Source: Parapristionchus giblindavisi (taxonomy: Eukaryota > Nematoda > Chromadorea > Rhabditida > Diplogasteridae). From it: a stretch of 64,000 nucleotides of DNA. Position 1 is the first letter of the stretch. Each line of letters starts with the position of its first letter. A program made the position numbers and the translations under genes. Under the pieces are notes generated by a model. It was not told the origin of the DNA and did no database searches. It saw only the letters and a list, made by a program, of their open reading frames with translations. This document shows positions 24,533 to 36,315 of this stretch, one piece after another. The stretch covers positions 62,001 through 126,000 of the forward strand of contig CALSFV010000338.1 of the NCBI GenBank assembly GCA_943737045.1, in the 5' to 3' direction.

Positions 24533-27278
24533 ATGGACCCATTCACAAATCTTCCGTCTGGGTCATTCGATGAGATGTTGAGACGTCAGACTCTTCATCA
24601 TCATCATGAACAACAGAGAATGTTAGCATCTATGCTTCCTACACTTCATCTACAAGGTTTCATAATATGGAATATCATACATATCATTTTATGAATAGTT
24701 CATAGAATATATTGTATTGTAATCATTTACCCTCTTTATGTTGTTCAGCACTTTCACACACAATCACACATGTTTCTTCGCTCACTCACGCATAGCATCA
24801 ATTAATCTCTTTATTCTTTCACTACATTCCTTTGTATTCATCAAACTCTTCTTTGAACAACTAAAAGTTGCATTTTTTTTAACATGAGCCTTGTAATAAT
24901 ACATTTTTCATCGAAATTCGTAAAATCATTAGCCCACATAATGTATGACTGCATGTAACAACACTCCGATAAAATTGCTTTCAGAAAATTACAATATGAA
25001 TGCGACGAATCTTCTGGTATTCCATCCAGACTCTCAACTTTGTTACAATGGAGAAGAAGGAGTGTTCATACCAAATGTGCCTTTCAATGATCAAAGAGAT
25101 CATGTTCAAGAGTATTCAACTGATGATGAATTGTCTATTGTTCCTTCGTCTTCTACTTTGTCCCTCGTTTCTCCTAACACTCCTACCATCTTTCAATCAC
25201 CATTCTGTCTCTCATCAACTAACATCAATGGTACTATTTTCCATTAATAAAATAAAATTAGACTCGATCGTAGTCAAAATTTTTCGACAAATTGCATTAT
25301 TAATTTAGTTAGTAATAGTAAGATATGCATTTATAATAATGAATTCACCTTAATGTTATAAATCGATTCAAAATAAATGATGTATGGTGGTTGTGAGGAA
25401 ACAGCTGACAATATTTCATACTCTTCTACCAAGACTTTTATTTTCAGCCCCTCAATTTTGTCGTATATCAAATACGAGTGGTTGTTCTCCGAGAAACAAT
25501 GAGAATGTAACTCCTTCGATCAGAAGTGATATCGATAAGAAGAATCATATCAAGCGTCCAATGAATGCCTTCATGATATGGGCTAAAGATGAGAGAAGAA
25601 AGCTCCTTGATCAACATCCTCAGATGCACAATTCAGATATATCGAGGATTCTTGGTTAGTTCTAGTATTAGTTCGCTGTATTTTAGCACACTTCATAAGT
25701 ATTAAAGAGGGTCTAAACGTTGCACGGGTTTTGAGCATTGAATGTTGTTAAAGGCTCACGACAACCTAATCTGACAAGGGAACCACTTAACCATAAGTCA
25801 TTTTTCTCTAATTTTGATTTCTTGACGCGAATCTACATGGAATAAGGTTTCCAAAAAGGTAGGTCACAAGAATCACATTCGCGTTTTAAGGCCTTTTTTC
25901 GGCTTCTGAAAAAAGCACTAGATTTGCATCTCGCCCGCCTCTTTCGTGCAGCAGAAAAGACTCGCAGAAGAGAGATAGGGCAGACAAGTGGCCGAGTGGT
26001 GTAGTGGTCTGGAGCGCGCGCGCTCACTCCGACTTTTGGTGGTTCAATTCCTCGCTAACACCAAATATTTTTGCTGTTGCTTACTATGACGTTTAAACAC
26101 GATTTGTGCATGTAAATATCAAAATTTTTCTTTAACGATAACAATTATGCAATAATTTATTGCCTAAACATAATATCTACAAGGAAAACAACAAAGAAGA
26201 TGAAAAAGTAACAATGTATATGGGCTACATGAACAAAAGAGATCAACAATCAACATCTATGGAGCCATCTACGTTCTTCCGGATTGAGATCATCACGGGA
26301 TACAGTTGTCGTTGTCTTCACATCAAAGCGAGTAGCAAGATATCCGACTATCAGCTGATTACGAACAGGGAAAAGGTCCATAACCAATGCATATGACAAA
26401 AAAATATGTAAATAACACAGTAGATGCTATACCAAAACAGGTTGAAACATGTAAATGCCTCGAAAAACATGGCAAAAAGTATCGACTGCTTGAGAAATTG
26501 AACCACCAAAAGTCGGAGTGAGCGCTCGCGCTCCAGACCACTACACCACTCGGTCACTTGTCTGCCCTATCTCTCTTCTGCGAGTCTTTTCTGCTGCACG
26601 AAAGAGGCGGGCGAGATGCAAATCTAGTGCTTTTTTCAGAAGCCGAAAAAAGGCCTTCAAACGCGAATGTGATTCTTGTGACCTACCTTTTTGGAAACCT
26701 TATTCCATGTAGATTCGCGTCAAGAAATCAAAATTAGAGAAAAATGACTTATGGTTAAGTGAATCTTTCCGCTCTGGCAATGCGCTCTCGCTTTCTTTGT
26801 TCACGAGAGAGCATTGTCAGAGTAGTTAGTAAACTTAGCTCGTTTGTGTCTTTAAAGAATAACTGTGTACATTGAGGTTCCCGATGGAAGGCTATGAGAG
26901 ACACAGAGAAGGAGAAGTATTATCATGAACAATCTCGTATAGCAATGGAACACAAGGAGGAACATCCGGGGTATCGTTACAGGTAATGGCAATGTAATGT
27001 ATCCAATTTGAAGTAAACTCTTCTTTATGGTTACAATATCTCATATGATAGTTTGTCGTACTCAGCCTTTATGAGTTGAATACCGAACATCAGAGAACCA
27101 GACAAAACTCTTTTTCTACTTTTACACATTTTCACTCTTCTAATTTTTTTCATCTAGACTTTAGAACATAACACAAGACATACATTTCCTATTCAGACCT
27201 CGTCAAAGGAGAGTCATTGTAAACGGGAAGAAAGTTCGTCTATCGGAGTATAGGAAAGAAATGATGAAGAAGATGTAG
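24533..27278 (+). CDS. SoxD-type HMG-box transcription factor
   Basis: Exons 24533-24656, 24985-25230, 25448-25654, 26877-26982 and 27197-27278 join in frame to 254 residues. The HMG box (about residues 158-228) starts [19 protein letters not shown], has [17 protein letters not shown] and ends near HPGYRYRPR. The extension [20 protein letters not shown] follows it. That extension (SoxD consensus: IVDGKKLRIGEYKxLM) assigns it to group D, the group of C. elegans EGL-13 and vertebrate SOX5/6/13. It should act in the nucleus as a minor-groove DNA-bending regulator of cell fate. It is short: the N-terminal 157 residues are His/Gln- and Ser/Thr-rich and show no leucine zipper or Q-box, so it looks like a diverged paralogue. 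Intron 3 (1,222 nt) splits the HMG box and holds a foldback element. An AATAAA lies near 27303. Confidence 0.93.
25784..26761. mobile_element. Foldback element with ~270 bp arms and Pol III boxes
   Basis: 25784-26054 is the inverted copy of 26492-26761, with a ~440 bp loop. Just inside each arm is a tRNA-like head: box A TGGCCGAGTGG (25989-25999) and box B GGTTCAATTCC (26041-26051) on the plus strand in the left arm. The right copy is inverted. The folded sequence is not a canonical tRNA. The element lies in intron 3 of the Sox gene. Confidence 0.8.
26250..26381 (-). CDS. 43-codon ORF in the foldback loop, unrecognised
   Basis: On the minus strand an ATG at 26381 opens a frame to TGA at 26250 with protein-like composition ([20 protein letters not shown], then [13 protein letters not shown]). 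The opposite strand is also open (26160-26396) but less protein-like. It may be a captured gene fragment or an uncharacterised small ORF of the element. No domain recognised. Confidence 0.25.
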   Translation of the reverse strand: MDLFPVRNQLIVGYLATRFDVKTTTTVSRDDLNPEERRWLHRC

Positions 27279-28221
27279 TCATTATATGGAATGAATTGGA
27301 ATGAATAAATGTCCTTTTGCAATTTTGCACTTTTCAATATGTTTTATCACGTGCAAAATAGATAATGTTTTGCAAGAGATGAAAAAAACCAAGCTATTTC
27401 ACCAAAAAATAACATCTCATCCAAAAAATATCTCATAAATATTGTTTATGCTCAATCATTCTAACTTTGACTGAACTAGCTTATCAAGACAATTAGAATT
27501 AGAGTATAATAATAATAATGCTCTGAAATAGTTCTCGTTTCTCTGAAATAGTTATCGTTTCTTATACAGTGAATAGCACAGCAATCTGAAAACAGCAAAA
27601 AAAGAGTCCGAATGCATCCCATGTGTCGATTGGCATCGTGGTCACTCCATCACTTATAAATTAAATGTTAAACATTAAATGCACAGCTCTTATTCATACT
27701 AGACACTTTTCTACCTTTTGATGCAAATAACAAAAAAAAACTTCTTTATTAGACATTATTGTATTAGTAAATTCATTATTTACAAGAATGCGGTATAGTG
27801 TGAAAACATTTGTTCTTAATAATTATATTATTGTATGAGTCCGGAAGGTAGGTTGTTCCTAAATGAAGAAAAAAAGTAATCATAAAAAATTAGAAGGAAA
27901 GAAGGCACTCACGTTAGTTCAGAGTGTACAATAAGGGATGAAGTGAAAACTCCGGTCGGGATTCGAACCCGTACCCTTTGGGAGGAGAGGCGGCCATCTT
28001 ACCAATGCGCCACGCTTCGATCACCCTCGCCTCATTTCTCTACTCATGTTATTTCGAACTTACGCGCTGATCATTTTTCCAGTCCGGTGATCGCTATTTG
28101 AATACACCTACTATTTATAGTCGCTGTATGCGTAGACCATACCATATATTTCTTACACAATTATTTATGGTGTAATAATTCCTATTTCCCGTCTTATTGT
28201 ACATACTCTCTTATGATTGAA
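27279..28221. other. Intergenic with a tRNA-like fragment
   Basis: 27953-28018 on the minus strand has box A TGGCGCATTGG and box B GGTTCGAATCCC, but the 5' and 3' acceptor strands do not pair, so it is a tRNA-derived repeat or pseudogene. The rest (27310-27940) is AT-rich and non-coding by eye. Confidence 0.55.
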
Positions 28222-31007
28222 CTAACGTGCACTGGCAATGAGACTTGGGACTTGGTCTCGACTCGTTAGGCAGATTTTGTTTTCATGAAAACAAGCAATT
28301 CGAACCTTGATAATGATTTTTCTGAACCGACCGCACAATATGGCAGAACGGACGCGTTTGCAACATAGAATAATGACGATTGGAGCACTGTACACAGCGA
28401 GACCGTTAGCGTAGGTATACTGTAATTACTGACGCTATTTTCGAATATCGCTGAGCGTCCTCTAATTATACAACAAATATGTTTACCAATGGAATAATTG
28501 TATCCAACAATTGTTCATTCTCGATTGCTGATCCCAAGAACCAGAGAAACTGAATTATTGCTTAATTTGACTAATCATCGAAGGTTTAGCGTCCAAAAAG
28601 TTTGCTTATCATGGATCGAATTGATTTCTAACCTGATGCAACGCCTTTATTAAATGACTTATCGTGCATGTGGTGACTATTATAAACATGTTCCGTTGCT
28701 GTTTATACAATTCCACTCGAGTATCACTCTGAAGGGCATCCAAAAAGTGAAAGCCAATAAAACGAGCAGAAATATTCGGACTAATTGGAGTGTTTCAAGA
28801 TCACTTATACTCACAGAGAAAATTCTCTTACGAGATGTTCTGTTCTAAGAAATTGACTACTTATTGTTAGAATAGAACATCAGAAATTGAATTTCTTACT
28901 TTTCAAGATGATTTGTCGCAGGTATTTCTTATAATTACGAAAATAAAAATTAAGAAATTATAAAATTAAGCAATTTTTCTGTGTGAGTATTCGCGACCAA
29001 GTTATTGTAACTCCGACATGTTGCAGTTTTTGATTGGGTAAAATTTCAAAGCACTTAAACTTTTTGAAACCTGTATACGTGATATAATTCTGCGTAAAGC
29101 ACGAGCTGTGAGGAATGTAAATGTTACACTCAATAAGATATAGAAACAGTAGACACAAACAGAGACCATTGTCAAAGTCTGCAAAAAATACTCTTGTTGT
29201 TTTCATATAAACTGTTTTCATAGAATAGACGGATAACAACTAGATTATTTATTTTGTCAGTGTGGAATATTACATTGAAATGGATCACTCCAATGATATG
29301 TATATCCTCGGTTATTTTCGAAACCCAAAAAGTATAAAAATTGCTAAGTTTATTCTAGCATCATTCTAGCATTTCCTGAGATTCTAGAATCATGAAATGT
29401 TTTATGAGTTTTTTCTCCTAACTGGATACCAAATTTTTATAAGCATACTCATATTGGGATACTTTTACGGAGTAGTTATTAATATGCTCTGTGAATTCGT
29501 TTTCAAAATTATGACTCTTATAGGATACTTATCCCTCTATTTTTTTATGATATAAAGTATAGACTATACTTTTATATCATTAGGTTCCATCGTCTAATGA
29601 CTATTTCGGATTTTTCACCTACTACAAGAACTCACTTTCTCATTAGTTTCAAAACTTTTAAAAAAGATGAAGAAAACGACCCTTCCCCAACTATAATCAG
29701 AGATGGTTGATTCGTGCTAAAATTAAATGAAATAGCATACCCTTGTCTCCTCATCGGCAAAGAATCCAAGATAATTCAATCCATCTACTACTATAACATT
29801 GGCTGTGAGAAATAGATATGGGATATTGGCCATTGTAGGAAGAATGAACTGGATGGCGACAATTGCTCGAACAACGTGTTTTGACCACACCTGAACCATC
29901 ATTTTAAAGCTATCACCCCTGATATGTATCTATGAAAGGTGGCAACACGAAGGCGGTTTGCCAATGTTCCCGTCGGCTACATCATCCACAATTCTTTTAT
30001 AAACGATGTTTTTGGCATTGTGAGAAAGTTGAAATTCTCAGTTACATTTTCAGTTAAAGGTGGTGTCCGGGGAATATTTTCGTGAACAAACTGTGAAGAC
30101 AGAAAGATAGCCAAAGTTATTCTGCATACCTTACATAAATTAGTTTATGCTAATTTAGCTTATTGATCGCTAGAATCGTGAGTGAATCATGCTTGATGTA
30201 CAGGCAAAGGCGCGAAATTTTGAAAATAAGAAAGTTCGGCAATAGGTTTCGAACCCGCTACGTTGCGCTTACTAGACAGCGCCTTTACCACCACACCAAG
30301 GGATGCACGAATGGTAATTCTGATTTCTCGCATATCATTTAGCCCTTGAATAGCCGATATGTTATATATTTGCATAGACATTCGAGGGCCTCCATCTTTA
30401 AATCGACACTCCTAAACACGATATATTTGTGAATGGCTATAACAGACTTTCCAATAGTCGACCCTTGCGCACATGTGCTATTGACCACCTGAAAAGATTT
30501 AATTAAGAGACATGTTCCCTACGACTCGATCATACTCGACCACCCCCGGACACGTGTTCTGTTTAATAAGTGCCAGTGACACTCCTAACACCCAAGTATG
30601 GACCCCCAGTTCCCCATTGCTAGCGCACGTGTCCGGGGGTGGTAGAGTCTCAACGGCCATCTCTCTTAAAAGAGAAATTATTTGTATTTTATACCCAAAT
30701 GAACTTGTACAGTAGCACGTATTCCGCTCTAAATGTTACATTTCCTAAGATCATTGCTGTCCAAACAGTCATAATGCCGCATATTCCTGCAATTAACAGC
30801 CTGAATTACAATTACTAAATTCAAAATGAACCTGTGCTGACGAAAAAAGTGTAGAATGGTGCCTGAAGAAAAATATTATATGTGCAATAATACTTTTTCA
30901 ATATAAAATACCTTTAAGTGAACATCTTTTGCGAAAAATACGCAGCAAATGATATAGAAATATGCAGATGAAAGGATGAGGTCGAGAAGAAGAGTCGCCA
31001 TAGGCAT
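28222..31007 (-). CDS. Nematode serpentine (7TM) chemoreceptor, SRV/SRG-like
   Basis: Ten minus-strand exons: 30912-31007, 30832-30862, 30695-30786, 29741-29890, 29636-29716, 29071-29178, 28709-28844, 28633-28676, 28487-28549 and 28222-28419. All phases agree and they total 999 nt, or 332 residues, the usual size of these receptors. Hydrophobic helices include LLLDLILSSAYFYIICCVFF, FYTFFVST...ICGIMTVWTAMIL, AIVAIQFILPTM plus IPYLFLTANVIVV, VSVCVYCFYILLSVTFTFL, LVRIFLLVLLAFTFWM and a last helix NGLAVYSAPIVIILCC followed by KRVRS. The FYTFF...W-SKHVVRA pattern resembles the SRV/SRG superfamily. It is presumably a chemosensory GPCR in cilia. The intron between exons 3 and 4 (29891-30694) contains a SINE copy and a hairpin MITE. 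Two introns are only about 32 and 45 nt. Subfamily choice is tentative. Confidence 0.88.
30205..30405 (-). mobile_element. tRNA-derived SINE-like copy 2
   Basis: On the minus strand: body with CATTCGAGGGCCTCCATCT near 30380-30398, then a tRNA-like head with box A TTGGTGTGGTGG and box B GGGTTCGAAACC (about 30245-30256). It is homologous to 23383-23506 and sits in the receptor intron. Confidence 0.65.
30533..30650. mobile_element. Short hairpin MITE
   Basis: CCACCCCCGGACACGTG at about 30540 is inverted as CACGTGTCCGGGGGTGG at about 30626, with flanking GACTCGAT.../...AGAGTC arms. It is about 118 bp long and lies in a receptor intron. Confidence 0.65.
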
Positions 31008-32670
31008 TCAGTCCTTGGAACACAATGTATGAATAGTGATAATTTTGTGAACAGGTAATCTTGAATGAATACAACTATGAACGGTGGATTTTATCACATC
31101 AGGAAATAGCTCAATATTATCTATACATAGCAATACAACTTGACATAACTCATTAAAACTTCAAGAGCTCTTTGACGACAAAATCACGCTTTTATCCCAA
31201 TTAGTGAAGTGAAGCACTCAAAGATTTTATGAAATATTATAAACACTCCCCAAATTTCCCCCTACTTCTACTTCCGTGACCATTCAAAATACTCGAACAA
31301 TGTATGAAAGCGATGATATTACGTGGGAATAGTTACTTTCCATGAATTTAATTTGTACACAACATTCCGCTTGGATTACTATAAATAGTCATATTCGTAG
31401 AAATATTAAACGTACCTACCTCCGCCGTCATTCAAAAGGATGTTCGATGATGCGACGGATCTTTGTTTTCCAATTCTATGTGCCATTATATTAACTGTGA
31501 GCCAACTTATTTTCTGTTTACCGTAATCCGAACTACCGTGATCTAGCTACCGTACCTCATATTTAGTATGCGAAGTTCCCTGGTGCGAGGTCAATTATGG
31601 ATGGACCGACTTAAATACCGCTCTCCGGTAACAACTGTTACAGTAATCCTGAATGTAGTGGCGTGATTACAGTTCGACATGAACTGAAGATTACATTATT
31701 CATGATTTTTGGGCCTCTCTTCAACATAGGGAATGTGGTTTAAAAACTACATCACGCCTGTCAAACCGTTTGACAAGGTTCATGGATAAATATAGAACAT
31801 CACAAATCTAATTGAAACAAGCATTATAAGGAACGAAAGAAACATTTTTTAAGAAAACCTTGACTGAAATCAATATTTTAAAAATTCGATTATATTGGTG
31901 TATCACATTTTCTTTTTTAGACCGGAATAATATGCGCTTGTACCACACAAAAGCGCAACTTTATAGCACAGGAGTACATGTACATACATCCTAATACAAA
32001 TATAGAGTAAATGATGTAATGTCGTATAATTTAGGCCAGTACGGAACATTTACTCAACGTATTCAACGTAATATCGAGGTCTGCTTAATTGTAAGGTATA
32101 TTATAAATTTGTAACATTTTCATCCCGATATATCGATTTTTGAGATGCTATCACCAATTTGTTTGTCGTTTCGTCTTATCAATGAAGCTTTACGCATTTC
32201 TTAGCTATATTTATCATCATTTTCATTTGAAATCATGTACAATCATCTCTTTCATAACGTTTAGGCCTTTCATTATTTTAAGCTTAACCAGAAAAGATTA
32301 AAAAATAGAAAATTAATATTGTTGATATGATGCAAAGAAAGTTAACACCAGAGAGATTTAACATCAGTAGACTGAAAGAGGGCTTTTACAACTTTAGTTC
32401 AAATTTCATAATTCATTTGTGTTTGGATGTTCCCTTTTTAAAGAGTGCAATCCAGAGAGATGTACAAGAACGATAAAGTCAATCTATCAAATAAGTCTCT
32501 TCCTCTCTTCTCTTTAGTCGTCTTATCTGTATTACTCATTTCTTATCAATCATTCATTCGCATTCCTATTACACCCAATCATACGTTTCATCGCTATTGC
32601 CACTCTTAAAATATTTAATTCAACCTTTAATAAATTCAACTTAAATTGATTTTTTTTATTTAGTTGAACC
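31008..32670. other. Intergenic between divergent genes
   Basis: Upstream regions of the minus-strand receptor and the plus-strand gene at 32671. 31515-31560 has three TACCGT words. TTTATTTAG at 32655-32663, just before the ATG at 32671, may be a cis or trans splice acceptor. No ORF of interest. Confidence 0.45.
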
Positions 32671-33379
32671 ATGGAGTTCACAATACGTGCAGAATATTCG
32701 ACTGGAGTGTATGGATATGGATTTATCTATCAATTATCTCAAGGTATGGGTGAAATATATTTGGATTATTTTAATTTATCGAATATTTCAGACGAATTTG
32801 TTCGATATTCAACACATCCTGATAAAATAACATGGATGAAAGGGTTTCTTTTCTATCATTTAATTTAAAATATGTATATCGATTAGAAAATTTTTGTAAA
32901 CTACCCTTTTATATAATTGTATTGTTTTAACTAGAAAGAAAAGGATTTGGAGAGAATTACAAGGCTATAAAGATGATATAATGTTTTCTACCCATAATCC
33001 ACTGGGAGCAGTTGGTAATTCGTTCTTTTTCGAAAAGGTTTATTTTGATAATTGAATCTCCACTTAAATCAATCTTCAGGACGGAATAATTATGAAGGCT
33101 CAATTTGTAAATGATCAGATTATAATCAATGAATCTGCTAGGGTAAAAATATTCTTTTTTTATAAAAAAATAATTGTTCTTTATTTAATACAGATTGCAA
33201 AAGGAGTGAAGGTGTATTTCAAGAGTAACACTTTCCATTACTTTATTGAAAGAACAGGACATCCAAATGTTTCATTCGCAATTCCGATCAATGAAGATTC
33301 TCGATCAAATAATGCAATCAAGATTAATATGCCGATCAATGAATTGAAGAAATTTGCACGAATTCATGTACATAAGTAA
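32671..33379 (+). CDS. Unrecognised five-exon gene, 158 residues
   Basis: Exons 32671-32743, 32792-32843, 32935-33037, 33080-33142 and 33194-33379 join with consistent phases. The protein has no signal peptide or membrane segment. It looks like alternating beta strands (YGYGFIYQLSQ, DGIIMKAQFVND, GVKVYFKSNTFHYFIERTG) and ends FARIHVHK before TAA. A lectin-like or other beta-sandwich fold would fit but I recognise no family motif. The last codons CAT AAG TAA also form a GTAAGT donor, so the gene could continue, perhaps to the exons at 35530. A pyrimidine-rich TTTAG sits 8 nt before the ATG. Confidence 0.72.
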
Positions 33380-33563
33380 GTTTATTATACTATGTCGTTG
33401 CAAAAGTTTGGGACACATTGTTTTTTCGATGAATTCGATGAAACATTGTATCTTTTTTAAGTAGCGTAAGTATGCATACAACCTCAAAACACTTTAATAT
33501 CATCTTTGCCTATAGGCTCTATTATCGAGAATGAGTTATAGAGAAGAGCTGTGATAAAAGCGG
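33380..33563. other. Short non-coding gap
   Basis: AT-rich spacer before the MITE at 33564. Nothing recognised. Confidence 0.4.
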
Positions 33564-33821
33564 TCATACTGGAACTTCTTCGGTTTCTGGCCACCCCCCC
33601 CCCTCAATTCCCCCTCCATCATTTCGATCTTTTCGATCGAATGGAGCGGTCGTGCTCACTAGGAGGACGATGTCCACGGGGGCGAAATGCTCCCCGAGCT
33701 CTCCTCAAAATGGGAGAGCTCTCGACTGAACCGGAGAGAAGGAATCGAATGCTTTTATTAGGGAATGGGGGTGATATGAAAATGAAATTGGATTAGGAAA
33801 CCGAAGAAGTGCCTTCATACC
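33564..33821. mobile_element. MITE with imperfect inverted ends
   Basis: AACTTCTTCGGTTTC near 33574 is inverted as GAAACCGAAGAAGTG near 33798. The interior is GC-rich with small hairpins (GAGAGCTC...GAGCTCTC) and a CCCCCCCCC run. Confidence 0.6.
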
Positions 33822-34643
33822 ATCAAGAGTGAAGAATGCACGTTATACAGACGAGAAAATACCTATTAGTATGTCACGTATGCAAAATGTATTTCTCGCA
33901 AAATTTTCTAGTTGGAATAGGTTACACTGATTTGTGGATGACGACGAAATCTCATCAAGTTGAGATGTAACCACTTCATTGTTAATTATTCATTTGGACT
34001 ATTTAATTTAGGAACAATTCAATTTGAAAGTATAATGCGACAAAAAAAACGTACAAACGAACCTAGGAACGCGACGAAGGCTCCTAGGTCTTATCTCATG
34101 AGATGTTGCAACAAACTCAATGAATGGGGATACAGTATAGAGATATGTTTCGATTGGATTTGTAAATCGAAGGGTGCGAGGTCACTGTATACAGAGAATA
34201 TCAAAATAGCTTCCTTGAATTTCCTCTTATTTTTCTGTAGTCCTTGTGTTCTTTGAGCGTTTTTTTCGCAAATTTGATATGAGTAAATTATAAGTGATAT
34301 TTTAGTCACCATTCAAAGTCAAATAGAGCCTCTATTATGAAAAATGAAAAGAACCAAAGATTAAATAATCATGAAATCTCAACTTGATGCGAAATCGTCG
34401 CAATAAAAAATGTAGTGTAATCTATTCTGACTAGTGAGAAACCTATTCAAACTAGTTGCCTTTTCACAATACAAATTTCGTTCCGAAATGCGTAAGACCT
34501 CGAAAAAAAAAGATATTTTTTTAAAGATATCGCATTCTGGCAGTAGAAAAAAACTGTAGGCATAGTTCAGAGCAAAAACAAGCAGTTCTTTGACACTGTT
34601 GTTCGTAAACTGTGGATTATGTAAAGAGGTCACATTTTATGTA
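33822..34643. other. No gene recognised
   Basis: ORFs on both strands (33960-34256 plus; 34091-34312 and 34379-34633 minus) overlap each other and lack splice support or family features. Confidence 0.4.
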
Positions 34644-35279
34644 CACTCAGAAAAAAAGGTGTAAAATAGAACACCTTTTCATGTTCGTTGGATCAGACTC
34701 TAATACCCGAAGTGTAACTATTCACAGCCTAAAAATTGTACTTTTGAACACATGAAAAGGTGTAAAAATGAACACCTCGAGGTGTAAAAACTAGACCTTT
34801 TTGAATGGCGCGGTCACCCCTTTTCATTCATTAGCTCTGCACCTATCTTTAGATTCCGACCACTTTGTCAATGTTGTATGACTGTCAAAAATGTGTGAGT
34901 GACAAGACATTTGCGTGTCACAGTCATATGTTTCAATTGTAATAACAAGAGATTTAACAATCGCTTGATGGCATGTGCATTGCGTGAAAACAAGTGTATA
35001 AATATAGGGCGCGGCGAACACCAGAAGGGTTTGGTGGAGGCGGTATTCGGTTTAAAAGAACACCTTTCCAGGTGTACCACTGAGCACATAAAGAGGTGTA
35101 AATCAGAGACTCGAAACTTTGAACGTGAAGCTGAAACCTGTAAAACTGGACACCTTTTCATGTGTTCAAAAGAGCACTTTAAAAGGTGTAAATTAGGACA
35201 CCCCTACGTCTTCACAAAAACACTCCGAGGTGTTCTACAAAATTACACCTGTTCATTTTTACACCTTTTTTTCTGAGTG
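34644..35279. mobile_element. 636 bp TA-flanked MITE with internal AGGTGT arrays
   Basis: Terminal inverted repeats CACTCAGAAAAAAAGGTGT / ACACCTTTTTTTCTGAGTG are flanked by TA on both sides (34642-34643 and 35280-35281), the Tc1/mariner target pattern. Both halves hold many AGGTGTAAAA or complementary words in alternating orientation, so much of the element can fold on itself. No transposase. Confidence 0.8.
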
Positions 35280-35529
35280 TATATTCAGATACCGCATGTA
35301 ATTCAAAAGTTGTGAGATTTATCTTTATAAAGAAATGTGTCCAAAGACTTTTTTTCTGCGACCTTGTAAACCTATTCTCTGTCAATGGTCTCTTCATTGC
35401 GCACACTATTGCTCTGTTCTCTAACAACGAGAAAGCATTGCGCGTCGAAGAGACCATTGAGAGAGGTTGCGCTTCCTTTAAATCTAATTATGAATTTCTA
35501 GCGGCATTTTATTCGGAATGATAGACAAT
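35280..35529. other. Intergenic
   Basis: Between the MITE and the next gene. A palindromic pair (CAATGGTCTCTTC at about 35383 and GAAGAGACCATTG at about 35447) may be another small inverted-repeat element. Confidence 0.4.
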
Positions 35530-36312
35530 ATGAAATCTTTATCTATTCGTCGATATAAATCTTGTTCGAATGAATTTATGGAGAGGAATGAACTTCCACG
35601 GGTATATCGTTTAGTTGATCAATATATTTGTATTGGAATGTTGTAAGGTTTTTAATCGATCAGTGATATACAAGAATCGGATTTTTTATATGAATGGTCA
35701 AACTGAACTGGTATCAGTGAATATGAATGATCTTTCATATGAAATTATGAAAACAAAGTGAGTTGAAATCGGTAAAATATTTTGAATCTCGAATGATACA
35801 ATTTAGCCTGAAAAATTTCTCGCAACTTGTTGAAATTGAAGAAAATGGAACTATTACTGCACAATCACACGATAACAATTATCCTGTTGACTTGTTCATT
35901 GCTAAACTTCCTGAGAATCATACTGTAAGTCGGTATTAATGATTTGTCTACTCTTGAGCCTACTTGAAATATTTTTAGACGGAACCAAAAATAATAGAAT
36001 CGGCGAGAGGATCGACCGATACTAATTACCAGAGAATTGAAGAACTTACAAAGAAAAATTTAGAACTATTACGTAATGAAGAGAGGGAGAAAGAACAACT
36101 ATTGGTGGATAAAGGAATGCTTCAAAGAGCTTTAGAAGATGAAAAGAACAAGAATACAGCAATGAAAGAAGAAATGGAAGAGTTACAAAAGAAGTACAAA
36201 AGATTGTTGATAAAAGTGAGACAATAATATAGATATTCATTTTTTTTTGTATTTATATAAGTTTTATTTTCAGATGGGAACATGGAACAAAGAACGAAAT
36301 GGAGATGAATAA
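35530..36312 (+). CDS. Unrecognised gene with C-terminal coiled coil, 191 residues
   Basis: Exons 35530-35601, 35648-35757, 35807-35924, 35979-36215 and 36274-36312 agree in phase. The N-terminal 115 residues are mixed beta-like (YKNRIFYMNGQTELVSV) with no family motif seen. From about residue 118 a strong coiled coil runs to residue 178 (ELTKKNLELLRNEEREKEQL, then ALEDEKNKNTAMKEEMEELQ), ending KERNGDE. No signal peptide or membrane segment, so probably cytosolic or nuclear. The intron 1 acceptor (TTGTAAG) is weak, but the phase fit is exact. A MITE is inserted 3 nt after the stop codon, so the natural 3' UTR is interrupted. It may be related to, or part of, the gene at 32671. Confidence 0.72.
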
Positions 36313-36315
36313 TTA

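Noticed and set aside
27953..28018. tRNA gene on the minus strand
   Set aside because: Box A and B are good but acceptor-stem strands do not pair and the T stem has a mismatch; tRNA-derived repeat more likely.
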